A stretch of 6,370 nucleotides of DNA, taken from assembly GCA_945907335.1 (NCBI GenBank), contig CAMDSU010000104.1:1-6370 (forward strand), read 5' to 3'. Numbering within the stretch: position 1 is the stretch's first letter; each line of letters opens with the position of its first letter. The notes below the pieces were generated by a model. The model had not been told where the DNA came from. It searched no databases and saw nothing but the letters and a program-made list of their open reading frames with translations. Of this stretch, positions 1-5,318 are shown piece after piece. The stretch is from Bordetella parapertussis (GTDB taxonomy: Bacteria > Pseudomonadota > Gammaproteobacteria > Burkholderiales > Burkholderiaceae_C). The translations under genes were made by a program, and so were the position numbers.

Positions 1-53
1 ATATTTTTTCCATCGAAGGTCTGGCCGTCGGCCTGATCCGAAACCAGTTTTAA
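1..53 (+). CDS. C-terminal end of an unidentified protein (5' truncated)
   Basis: An open frame enters from the left edge and ends at TAA 51-53. The visible residues are IFSIEGLAVGLIRNQF. The stop lies 15 bp before the ATG of the next gene, whose ribosome binding site follows it directly, so the two are probably co-transcribed. The final beta-strand-like pattern (x-I-E-G-hydrophobic-V-G-L-I-R) recalls the last strand of LexA/S24-type peptidase domains, but sixteen residues are too few to assign a family. That this is a real C-terminus is supported only by its frame and its spacing to the next gene. Confidence 0.45.
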   Translation, partial: IFSIEGLAVGLIRNQF

Positions 54-57
54 CCCC

Positions 58-62
58 AGGAG
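58..62 (+). promoter_or_regulatory. Ribosome binding site of the 92-residue small protein
   Basis: AGGAG lies six bases before the ATG at 69. This is an almost ideal Shine-Dalgarno site. It picks the 69 start and frame over the competing ATG at 83 in another frame. Confidence 0.8.
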
Positions 63-68
63 TACAGC

Positions 69-347
69 ATGTCACTAGCCATTTGGAGCAGCCATCAGGT
101 TTTTCAGCGCGTAGATTCAGCGTTTCGCGCATTACTCAACCCCCGCAAATATCAACTGGCTTACAACCGCCATTCCCACAGATTAGCGGCCGAACGGCCG
201 CTGCGCGTGGTTCATATCGCCGAAGACCAACGCCCGCCTCTGCACACGGCGGGACGCATGGTCATTTCAGGTCGCATGGCTGACGTTTGTGCTGAACTCG
301 ACCGTTTGATCGATCTTGACAACCAGCGCCAAATGTTTCCCCACTGA
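69..347 (+). CDS. Small conserved-type hypothetical protein, 92 residues
   Basis: I do not know a function for this protein. It has 92 residues, no signal peptide, no membrane segment and no cysteine pairs, so it is probably cytosolic. The N-terminal third is aromatic and basic (LLNPRKYQLAYNRHSHR, residues 22-38). The C-terminal half has a well-ordered core, RVVHIAEDQRPP followed by AGRMVISGRMADVCAELDRLI, which predicts two short beta strands and an amphipathic helix. I recall similar small proteins in Comamonadaceae genomes, which supports a real gene, but this is memory and not a search. A strong AGGAG site precedes it. It sits 15 bp after the stop of the partial upstream gene, so it is probably the last gene of that operon. 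Its stop is 2 bp from the stop of the convergent GST gene. Confidence 0.8.
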   Translation: MSLAIWSSHQVFQRVDSAFRALLNPRKYQLAYNRHSHRLAAERPLRVVHIAEDQRPPLHTAGRMVISGRMADVCAELDRLIDLDNQRQMFPH

Positions 348-348
348 T

Positions 349-419
349 ATTATTTTTTTCCAGACCGCAAAGCCATCATGATTTCGCTGTTGGCTTTGCG
401 CTCTGCCATTATTTTTTTC
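349..419. repeat. 12-bp direct repeat ATTATTTTTTTC, two copies
   Basis: The same 12 bases occur at 349-360 and 408-419, flanking the 10-bp inverted repeat. Each has seven T on the plus strand. In the GST frame the first copy encodes the terminal G-K-K-stop and the second encodes V-K-K-I-M, so they are read in different frames. They give T-rich stretches for plus-strand transcripts just after the small gene's stop. Possible roles are a weak terminator or slippage-prone homopolymers near the GST C-terminus. Confidence 0.5.
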
Positions 420-1012
420 ACGTGAGGGTTATCGGCAAATTGTTGGGTATAAGCCTTTACTGGCAAATCAGCCAGCAAGTCTTCCTCAAGTACCGATTTG
501 CAAGCCATCACAGCCAATGGCAAATGGAAAATTGCCGCGCAATCCGCCAAAGTGAAACTGTCGCCCGCAATGTAGGGCGAAAATTTGGCCAACTTTGCAA
601 ATGCAGCCACATTTTTTGTGAGTTGTTTTTTCACTCTGGCCTTGGTTTCATCGCTGGCCACGCCGCCAAAAAACGCTTGGCCATACAACTCCCGCACCAC
701 GAGTTCAATGTGCAGTTCAAGATAAACAACCAACTCCCTCACTTTTGCCGCAGCAAACGGATCTGTTGGCATCAATGGGTGTGAAGGGAATTGTTGCTCT
801 ATGTATTCAGCGCAGGCCATGGATTCAGACACACAGCCGTGCGGTGTTTCCAAAAATGGCACCTTGGCCATGGGAGAACGGTCCACCAGTTTGGGGTGCG
901 TGTTGCCCGTCCAAACCAGTTCCTCTTCAAACGCCACGCCTTTTTCCAGCAATTGCAATTTCAGTTTGTTGTAATAGTTGCTGGCCGAGAATCCGCAAAG
1001 TTTCAGTGTCAT
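350..1012 (-). CDS. Glutathione S-transferase family protein, 220 residues
   Basis: This is a cytosolic GST-fold protein of usual length. The N-terminal thioredoxin-like domain (about 1-77) begins MTLKLCGFSASNYYNKLKL. Residues S9 to N12 lie where the catalytic Ser/Cys and glutathione-contacting residues fall in bacterial GSTs. KVPFLE carries the expected cis-proline at P52, and VSES (61-64) is the glutathione-binding E-S pair. The helical C-terminal domain (about 88-215) has the N-capping motif SFTLAD at 152-157. The start at 1012 is preferred over an upstream ATG at 1168. It gives a protein beginning right at the first beta strand, has GGAG nine bases upstream, and avoids a run into the divergent dehydrogenase gene. 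The substrate is unknown. The family conjugates glutathione to electrophiles or acts as a peroxidase or isomerase. Being divergent from acyl-CoA genes may be coincidence. Confidence 0.9.
   Translation of the reverse strand: MTLKLCGFSASNYYNKLKLQLLEKGVAFEEELVWTGNTHPKLVDRSPMAKVPFLETPHGCVSESMACAEYIEQQFPSHPLMPTDPFAAAKVRELVVYLELHIELVVRELYGQAFFGGVASDETKARVKKQLTKNVAAFAKLAKFSPYIAGDSFTLADCAAIFHLPLAVMACKSVLEEDLLADLPVKAYTQQFADNPHVKKIMAERKANSEIMMALRSGKK
366..400. repeat. Perfect 10-bp inverted repeat in the 3' end of the GST gene
   Basis: CGCAAAGCCA (366-375) pairs exactly with TGGCTTTGCG (391-400) across a 15-base loop. The stem lies inside the last codons of the GST gene. On the plus strand a run of seven T (412-418) follows, but 11 bases after the stem. 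That is too far for a textbook intrinsic terminator of the convergent small gene. It could still slow or stabilise transcripts from either side. It may also be chance, since the arms encode GST residues. Confidence 0.5.
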
Positions 1013-1104
1013 GGAATAAGACTCCGTTGGTATCAAAGATCCAGCATTTTGCAGTAATCGCTCAACACAGGCGCACATCCGATGTCGGCCATAATTGTTC
1101 TTAT
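1013..1104. promoter_or_regulatory. Divergent promoter region between GST and the dehydrogenase operon
   Basis: These 92 bases separate two divergent starts and must hold promoters for both, unless either is read from elsewhere. On the plus strand CATAAT (1090-1095) resembles a -10 box, but I see no convincing -35 at normal spacing. If it is used, transcription would begin at about 1101-1104, almost on the ATG at 1105. An odd palindrome, ACATC-C-GATGT (1075-1085), sits just upstream and could be a small operator half-pair. No clear minus-strand promoter was found. The region as a whole is well supported; the individual elements are weak. Confidence 0.45.
1022..1025 (-). promoter_or_regulatory. 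Ribosome binding site that sets the GST start
   Basis: Read on the minus strand this is GGAG, nine bases before the ATG at 1012-1010. It supports the 220-residue GST over a 272-residue version starting at 1168, whose extra 52 residues have no GST-like character and overlap the divergent gene. Confidence 0.7.
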
Positions 1105-2631
1105 ATGAATACAAACTTCCATCGTGTGGCTGTGGTGGGCGCGGGCGCCATGGGACAAGGAATTGCACAAATGTGCGCCCAAGCCGGCGCCCAGGTCTTG
1201 GTGCATGATGTTGCGCCCGGTGCAGCCGAAAAAGCCTGCCAAGCCATTCTTATGCAATGGAAAAAATTACAAGACAAGGGGCGTTTGACAGCGACTGATA
1301 CTGCACAGTTGCGAGAACGCTTACACCCTGCCTCCTCACTCAAGGATTTGTCAACCTGTGACTTGGTGATCGAGGCGGTGGTTGAAAACATGGCCATCAA
1401 AACAGCCTTGTTTGCTGAATTGGAAAACCTGCTGACTCCGCAAGCGGTGATCGCTAGCAACACATCTTCGTTGTCAGTGACTGCCCTGGCTGCCAGACTC
1501 AAACACCCGCATCGCTTTGCTGGACTGCATTTCTTTAACCCCGTGCCGCTGATGAAGGTGGTCGAAGTCATCGCTGGGCTTGGCACTGATGAAAACATCT
1601 GTCAGCGATTGAGTCAATTTGTCGTGGCCATGGGACATCAATCGGTTCGCGCCAAGGACACCCCGGGCTTCATCGTTAACCACGCCGGCAGAGGTTATGG
1701 CACAGAAGCATTGCGCATCGTGTCTGAAGGTGTGGCGGATTTCGCCACGATTGACGATATTTTGAAAGACCAAGTGGGGTTCAAACTGGGCCCCTTCGAA
1801 CTCATGGACTTGACCGCCTTGGATGTTTCACACCCGGTCATGGAATCCATCTACCAACAGTACTACGAAGAACCCCGTTATCGTCCCTCGGTGATCACTG
1901 CCCAACGCTTGGCAGGCGGTTGGTTGGGACGAAAAACTGGCCGAGGCTTTTACACCTATATTGAAGGCAAAGCGCAACGCTCGCCGCCAACGCCTGCCCC
2001 CAGCGTGAGTGACCTGCCGCCGGTATGGGTGTCTTCGCGGGCCGCGCGGCGCAGCGATTTATTTCAATTGCTCAAAGAACTGGGTGCGGAGATTGAAACT
2101 GCCAGTGCTCCCTCTAACCAAGCGCTGTGTTTGGTCGCGCCTCTGGGGTTTGATGTCACCACTTGTGCGATCGTTGAGCGGCTCGACCCCGCTCGCACTT
2201 TGGGGATTGACATGCTGATGCCCGATGCTGCAACCCGCAGACGCGTGTTAGCGACAAACCCCGCCACACGCAGCGACATGCGCGATGCTGCCCATGCATT
2301 GTTTGCCAAAGATGCAAAAGCTGTCAGCGTCATTCAAGACAGTGGCGGGTTTGTCACCCAACGCGTGTTGGCACATATCGTCAATATCGCCAGTGACATA
2401 TGCCAGCAAGGCATTTGCAGCCCTGCTGATTTGGACACCGCCGTCACCCTTGGACTGGGCTATCCACAAGGACCATTGACACTGGGAGACTCATTGGGGG
2501 CAGACAGTCTGCTCGAAGTGCTGTTCAACATGCAAACGGTATATGGTGACCCGCGCTATCGCCCCAGTCCTTGGCTGCGACGTCGCGGCGCTTTAGGCCT
2601 GAGTTTGCGCCACGATATTTCTACCGTATGA
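1105..2631 (+). CDS. 3-hydroxyacyl-CoA dehydrogenase, PaaH/PaaC-type two-part protein, 508 residues
   Basis: It oxidises an L-3-hydroxyacyl-CoA to the 3-oxoacyl-CoA with NAD+, a beta-oxidation step, in the cytosol. The N-terminal Rossmann domain has VVGAGAMGQGIAQ at 10-22. SNTSSLS (118-124) and HFFNP (142-146) follow, and H142 with E154 forms the expected catalytic His-Glu pair. The first C-terminal-type domain runs from about 187 (PGFIVN) to 285. A proline-rich linker (about 289-306) leads to a smaller degenerate Rossmann-like part and a second 3HCDH domain (about 405-508). PRYRPS occurs in both repeats, so the duplication is visible. The length fits the roughly 500-residue PaaH/PaaC group. 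The segment NHAGRGYGTEALR (192-204) differs from the NRVARPFxxEALR I expect in typical PaaH, so a paa symbol is not given. The start at 1105 puts the Rossmann fold at the N-terminus; a frame opening at 745 is only antisense to the GST. No Shine-Dalgarno site is visible before it. Its stop overlaps the next start. Confidence 0.93.
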   Translation: MNTNFHRVAVVGAGAMGQGIAQMCAQAGAQVLVHDVAPGAAEKACQAILMQWKKLQDKGRLTATDTAQLRERLHPASSLKDLSTCDLVIEAVVENMAIKTALFAELENLLTPQAVIASNTSSLSVTALAARLKHPHRFAGLHFFNPVPLMKVVEVIAGLGTDENICQRLSQFVVAMGHQSVRAKDTPGFIVNHAGRGYGTEALRIVSEGVADFATIDDILKDQVGFKLGPFELMDLTALDVSHPVMESIYQQYYEEPRYRPSVITAQRLAGGWLGRKTGRGFYTYIEGKAQRSPPTPAPSVSDLPPVWVSSRAARRSDLFQLLKELGAEIETASAPSNQALCLVAPLGFDVTTCAIVERLDPARTLGIDMLMPDAATRRRVLATNPATRSDMRDAAHALFAKDAKAVSVIQDSGGFVTQRVLAHIVNIASDICQQGICSPADLDTAVTLGLGYPQGPLTLGDSLGADSLLEVLFNMQTVYGDPRYRPSPWLRRRGALGLSLRHDISTV

Positions 2632-3410
2632 CCGCACAACTCAAAAGTCACTCAGAAGGTCAAACCTTGGTGCTGACATTGTCCAATCCCCAGTACCGCA
2701 ACGCGCTCGGGCCGGAAATTTATTCGGCCGGCATTGAAGCCTTAAACGCTGCTGAAAGCAACCACGATGTTCGTAGCGTGGTCATCACCGGTGAAGGCGC
2801 CCATTTCAGCGCTGGCGGTCAACTCAACCGTTTGCTGGATAACCGTGAACTCCCGCCCGAGCACCAAGCGCAAAGCATCGAGGCCTTGCACGGTTGGCTC
2901 GAAACCATTGCCACTTTCCCCAAACCCGTATTGGCCGCCGTGGAAGGCGCCGCCGCCGGGGCTGGTTTCTCATTGGCATTGACCTGCGACTTTTTGATCG
3001 CTGCGCGCAACAGCGTTTTTGTCATGGCCTACAGCAATGTGGCCTTGTCACCCGATGGTGGCGGCAGTTGGCAGTTAGCTCGCGCATTGCCACGGGCCTT
3101 GGTCAGTCAGTACTTGATGTTGGGCGAAAAAATCTCAGCTGAACAGTTATTGACTCACGGCCTGGTCAACGCCATCAGCGAACCGGGTCAGGCTTTGCAA
3201 ACTGCCCTGTCCTGGGCCCAACGCCTGAACGAACGTGCGCCCAATGCGCTTTTCAGCATCAAAGAACTGGTCAATGCTGCACCCAACCACAGTTTGTTTG
3301 CCCACATGGCATTGGAAAAACAGCATTTCGTCAACAATCTGCATCATCCCAATGCTGGCGTCGGCATTGCCGCGTTTTTGGACAAACGCCCGTCACAGTA
3401 CAAGCCGTAA
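2628..3410 (+). CDS. Crotonase-fold enoyl-CoA hydratase/isomerase family protein, 260 residues
   Basis: This is a crotonase-superfamily enzyme of normal length acting on an acyl-CoA. SAGGQL (61-66) and GAAAGAGFSLALTCD (ending at D121) supply the two oxyanion-hole loops. By alignment to rat enoyl-CoA hydratase (E144 and E164), the first glutamate position is Ser115 and the second is Tyr135, so the classical hydration pair is missing. SPDGGGS places Asp143 where PaaG-type isomerases carry a catalytic Asp. I therefore expect double-bond isomerisation or a related reaction rather than simple hydration. Related Burkholderiales proteins are, as I recall, sometimes annotated oxepin-CoA hydrolase, alternative type. 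The ATG at 2628 overlaps the dehydrogenase stop as ATGA and has no good ribosome site of its own, which points to translational coupling. An in-frame upstream ATG at 2571 would add 19 residues with no family likeness. Confidence 0.88.
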   Translation: MTAQLKSHSEGQTLVLTLSNPQYRNALGPEIYSAGIEALNAAESNHDVRSVVITGEGAHFSAGGQLNRLLDNRELPPEHQAQSIEALHGWLETIATFPKPVLAAVEGAAAGAGFSLALTCDFLIAARNSVFVMAYSNVALSPDGGGSWQLARALPRALVSQYLMLGEKISAEQLLTHGLVNAISEPGQALQTALSWAQRLNERAPNALFSIKELVNAAPNHSLFAHMALEKQHFVNNLHHPNAGVGIAAFLDKRPSQYKP

Positions 3411-3417
3411 AACTTCG

Positions 3418-3425
3418 CCCCCCCC
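3418..3425 (+). repeat. Run of eight C after the crotonase gene
   Basis: An uninterrupted C8 tract lies nine bases after the crotonase stop, in the non-coding gap and just before the hairpin at 3427. Its length could vary by slippage, but no reading frame depends on it. Confidence 0.6.
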
Positions 3426-3426
3426 A

Positions 3427-3454
3427 GTTGCCGGTCTCGCCGGCGACAATTTTT
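3427..3454 (+). terminator. Probable intrinsic terminator of the dehydrogenase-crotonase operon
   Basis: GTTGCCGG (3427-3434) pairs with CCGGCGAC (3440-3447) around a five-base loop, TCTCG. The stem has eight pairs with one G-T wobble. Two A and then five T (3450-3454) follow. Position and form fit a Rho-independent terminator after the crotonase gene. The T run is short, so some read-through into the Crp/Fnr gene is possible. A second reading is that the near-palindrome is an operator for the regulator encoded just downstream. Confidence 0.55.
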
Positions 3455-3482
3455 AACCTTCAGGTCACCGACAAGACAGACG

Positions 3483-4199
3483 ATGGACGAGCCAATACTT
3501 ACGATTGAAGAACGAGAAGCGGTAAATGCCGGACGCTGGTTTTCCTCACTTTCACCTTCACTTCGCCACGACATACTCCGATGCGCTTACGTCAGACGAC
3601 TCAAAGACGGCGACCTGATCGCTGCACGTGGCGACACGCCCGAGGAATGGATCGCCTGCGCCAAGGGCGCGGTTCGGGTCAGTTCCACTTCTCTGTCGGG
3701 CAAACAAATCACCTTCACCTACGTCGAGCCAGGCATTTGGTTTGGCGATGTGGCCATTCTGGATGGCGACAGCCGTACCCACGATGCGTATGCGCATGGA
3801 GACACCACCATCTTGTGTGTGGCCAAGCCAGATTTCCAAAAAATTCTGGCCGCTCATGTCGAGTTTTACCAAGCCATGCTTCGCTTGCAAGCAAGGCGTA
3901 TTCGCCAGTTGTTCGGTCTGGTGGAAGACCTCAACACCCTGCCCTTGCGTGCGCGTTTGGCCAAGCAGTTGCTGCATTTGGCGCGCAGTTACGGTGTGCC
4001 GTCACTCAACCACGGCGAAGAAGTTCGCATCGGATTGCATCTGGCGCAAGAGGAACTCGCACAGTTGTTGGGCGCTTCACGCCAGCGAGTGAATCAAGAA
4101 CTCAAGGCCATGGAAAGAGAAGAAGCCTTGCGCATAGAACCGGGTGGTTTGGTGATACGCAACAGAGAAATGCTGATGAAAATCAGTGCGGCGGAGTAA
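3483..4199 (+). CDS. Crp/Fnr-family transcriptional regulator, 238 residues
   Basis: This is a cytosolic DNA-binding regulator with the family's usual two-part design. The cyclic-nucleotide-binding-like beta-roll spans about 20-140. GIWFGDVAILDGDSRTHDA carries G88, D89 and R98 in the phosphate-binding cassette, where E. coli Crp has Glu72, Arg82 and Ser83. Here Glu becomes Asp and Ser becomes Thr, so nucleotide binding is possible but not certain. A long dimerisation helix (about 125-150) follows. The winged helix has LAQEELAQLLGASRQRVNQELKAME, with recognition helix S199-R-Q-R-V-N-Q-E. Arg180 of Crp is kept, but Glu181 and Arg185 become Gln, so its DNA site should differ from TGTGA. No N-terminal cysteine cluster is present, which argues against an FNR-type iron-sulfur sensor. 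No strong ribosome site precedes ATG 3483. The stop is 4 bp from the kinase start, so regulator and kinase are very likely co-transcribed. Confidence 0.9.
   Translation: MDEPILTIEEREAVNAGRWFSSLSPSLRHDILRCAYVRRLKDGDLIAARGDTPEEWIACAKGAVRVSSTSLSGKQITFTYVEPGIWFGDVAILDGDSRTHDAYAHGDTTILCVAKPDFQKILAAHVEFYQAMLRLQARRIRQLFGLVEDLNTLPLRARLAKQLLHLARSYGVPSLNHGEEVRIGLHLAQEELAQLLGASRQRVNQELKAMEREEALRIEPGGLVIRNREMLMKISAAE
4193..4196 (+). promoter_or_regulatory. Ribosome binding site of the kinase gene, overlapping the regulator's last codon
   Basis: GGAG is in the final codons of the Crp/Fnr gene and lies seven bases before ATG 4204. It selects 4204 over the in-frame ATG at 4186, which would overlap the regulator and add six residues with no site of its own. 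Confidence 0.8.
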
Positions 4200-4203
4200 G
4201 TAC

Positions 4204-5286
4204 ATGAGCAACTTTGACAATTTTGTCGGCACACGCGAAGTCAGCGAATCGCACAGTTTTGATGTGGCAGCTTTGCAGGCTTGGTTGAGTGCGCACATGC
4301 CAGGCTTTGCCGGTCCTTTGCAAGTAGAAATGTTCAAAGGCGGCCAATCCAACCCGACCTACAAACTGATTACGCCAACTGTCAGTTATGTGATGCGTGC
4401 CAAGCCCGGTCCGGTCGCCAAGCTGCTGCCCTCAGCGCATGCCATCGAACGAGAATTTGCCGTCATGCGCGGCCTGCAAGGCACGGGCGTACCAGTGGCG
4501 CATATGCATGTGCTGTGCGAAGACGAATCGGTCATTGGCCGTGCTTTTTATGTGATGGAATTTGTGCAAGGGCGGGTGCTGTGGGACCAGGCCTTGCCCG
4601 ACATGACGCGCGAGCAACGCCGCGACATTTACCTTGAAATGAACCGTGTCATCGCGGCTTTGCATGCGGTGGACCACAAAGCGCAGGGGCTGGAAAACTT
4701 TGGCAAACCTGGCAATTACTTTGACCGCCAGATCGGTCGCTGGAGCAAGCAATACCGCGCCTCAGTCACGCAGCCGATTGAAGAAATGGACAAGCTGATG
4801 GACTGGCTGCCGGCCAACATGCCTGACAGCGCCCGCGCCGACCTGACCTGCATCGTGCATGGTGACTTCCGTTTAGACAACATGATTTTTCACCCTGACG
4901 AACCGCGCATTCTGGCGGTGCTGGACTGGGAACTCTCCACGCTAGGTCATCCACTCGCCGATTTCAGCTACCACTGCATGTCTTGGCACATACCGCCTGG
5001 CAGCTTTCGCGGCATTGGTGGTTTAGATCACGCGGCTTTGGGCATACCGCTGGAAGACGAGTACATTGATTTGTATTGCAAACGAAGCGGCATCACCACA
5101 CTGGCTGAGCTTAAAAAAGACTGGAACTTCTACCTCGCGTACAACATGTTTCGCATCGCCGCGATTTTGCAAGGCATTGCCAAACGCGTCGAAGACGGTA
5201 CCGCCTCGAGTGCACAGGCCAAAGCATCAGGTGCAGGCGCAAGACCCATGGCTGAACTGGCCTGGTTGTTTGCACGTCGCCAATGA
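4204..5286 (+). CDS. APH-fold phosphotransferase, ACAD10/11 kinase-domain type (LvaA-like), 360 residues
   Basis: This cytosolic kinase belongs to the aminoglycoside-phosphotransferase fold but to the branch tied to acyl-CoA metabolism. The N-lobe has a glycine-rich loop, KGGQSNPTY (45-53), then YVMRAKPG (62-69) and SAHAIEREF (77-85), which are typical of ACAD10/ACAD11 kinase domains. The C-lobe has the catalytic loop HGDFRLDN (219-226) with D221 as the likely base. LDWELSTLGHPLAD (240-253) follows, where D241 should bind metal like the Asp of DFG. All key residues are intact. Family members such as Pseudomonas LvaA and the human ACAD10/11 kinase domain phosphorylate the 4-hydroxyl of 4-hydroxyacyl-CoAs. 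Antibiotic resistance is not the likely role. It lies 4 bp after a Crp/Fnr gene and 32 bp before the matching acyl-CoA dehydrogenase. No small LvaB-like partner gene lies in between. The exact acyl substrate is not readable. Confidence 0.92.
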   Translation: MSNFDNFVGTREVSESHSFDVAALQAWLSAHMPGFAGPLQVEMFKGGQSNPTYKLITPTVSYVMRAKPGPVAKLLPSAHAIEREFAVMRGLQGTGVPVAHMHVLCEDESVIGRAFYVMEFVQGRVLWDQALPDMTREQRRDIYLEMNRVIAALHAVDHKAQGLENFGKPGNYFDRQIGRWSKQYRASVTQPIEEMDKLMDWLPANMPDSARADLTCIVHGDFRLDNMIFHPDEPRILAVLDWELSTLGHPLADFSYHCMSWHIPPGSFRGIGGLDHAALGIPLEDEYIDLYCKRSGITTLAELKKDWNFYLAYNMFRIAAILQGIAKRVEDGTASSAQAKASGAGARPMAELAWLFARRQ

Positions 5287-5308
5287 TTTTTTACACAACA
5301 GATTAACC

Positions 5309-5312
5309 GGAG
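5309..5312 (+). promoter_or_regulatory. Ribosome binding site of the acyl-CoA dehydrogenase gene
   Basis: GGAG followed by six A precedes ATG 5319. The strong site in the 32-bp gap after the kinase stop suggests the two genes share a transcript but the dehydrogenase is translated independently. Confidence 0.8.
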
Positions 5313-5318
5313 AAAAAA

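Noticed and set aside
308..322. TTGATCGATCTTGAC as a possible Fnr-type box
   Set aside because: The second half does not match TTGAT-N4-ATCAA symmetry, and it lies inside the coding sequence of the small protein.
745..1104. A 120-codon plus-strand extension upstream of the 3-hydroxyacyl-CoA dehydrogenase start
   Set aside because: It is almost entirely antisense to the GST gene, has no family likeness (Trp-, Cys- and Pro-rich), and the Rossmann motif begins right after the 1105 start.
1013..1168. A 52-codon upstream extension of the GST gene on the minus strand
   Set aside because: It overlaps the divergent dehydrogenase gene, adds no GST-like sequence, and a well-placed GGAG supports the 1012 start.
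3581..4207. A long plus-strand open frame overlapping the Crp/Fnr gene
   Set aside because: It is Arg/His/Trp-rich shadow sequence; the Crp/Fnr frame has clear domain motifs over the same stretch.
4204..5286. Aminoglycoside resistance phosphotransferase
   Set aside because: The fold is shared, but the motifs are those of ACAD10/11-type kinases and the adjacent gene is the matching acyl-CoA dehydrogenase.
5286..5300. T6 run directly after the kinase stop as a terminator
   Set aside because: No stem precedes it, and a strong ribosome site for the next gene follows within the same 32 bp.
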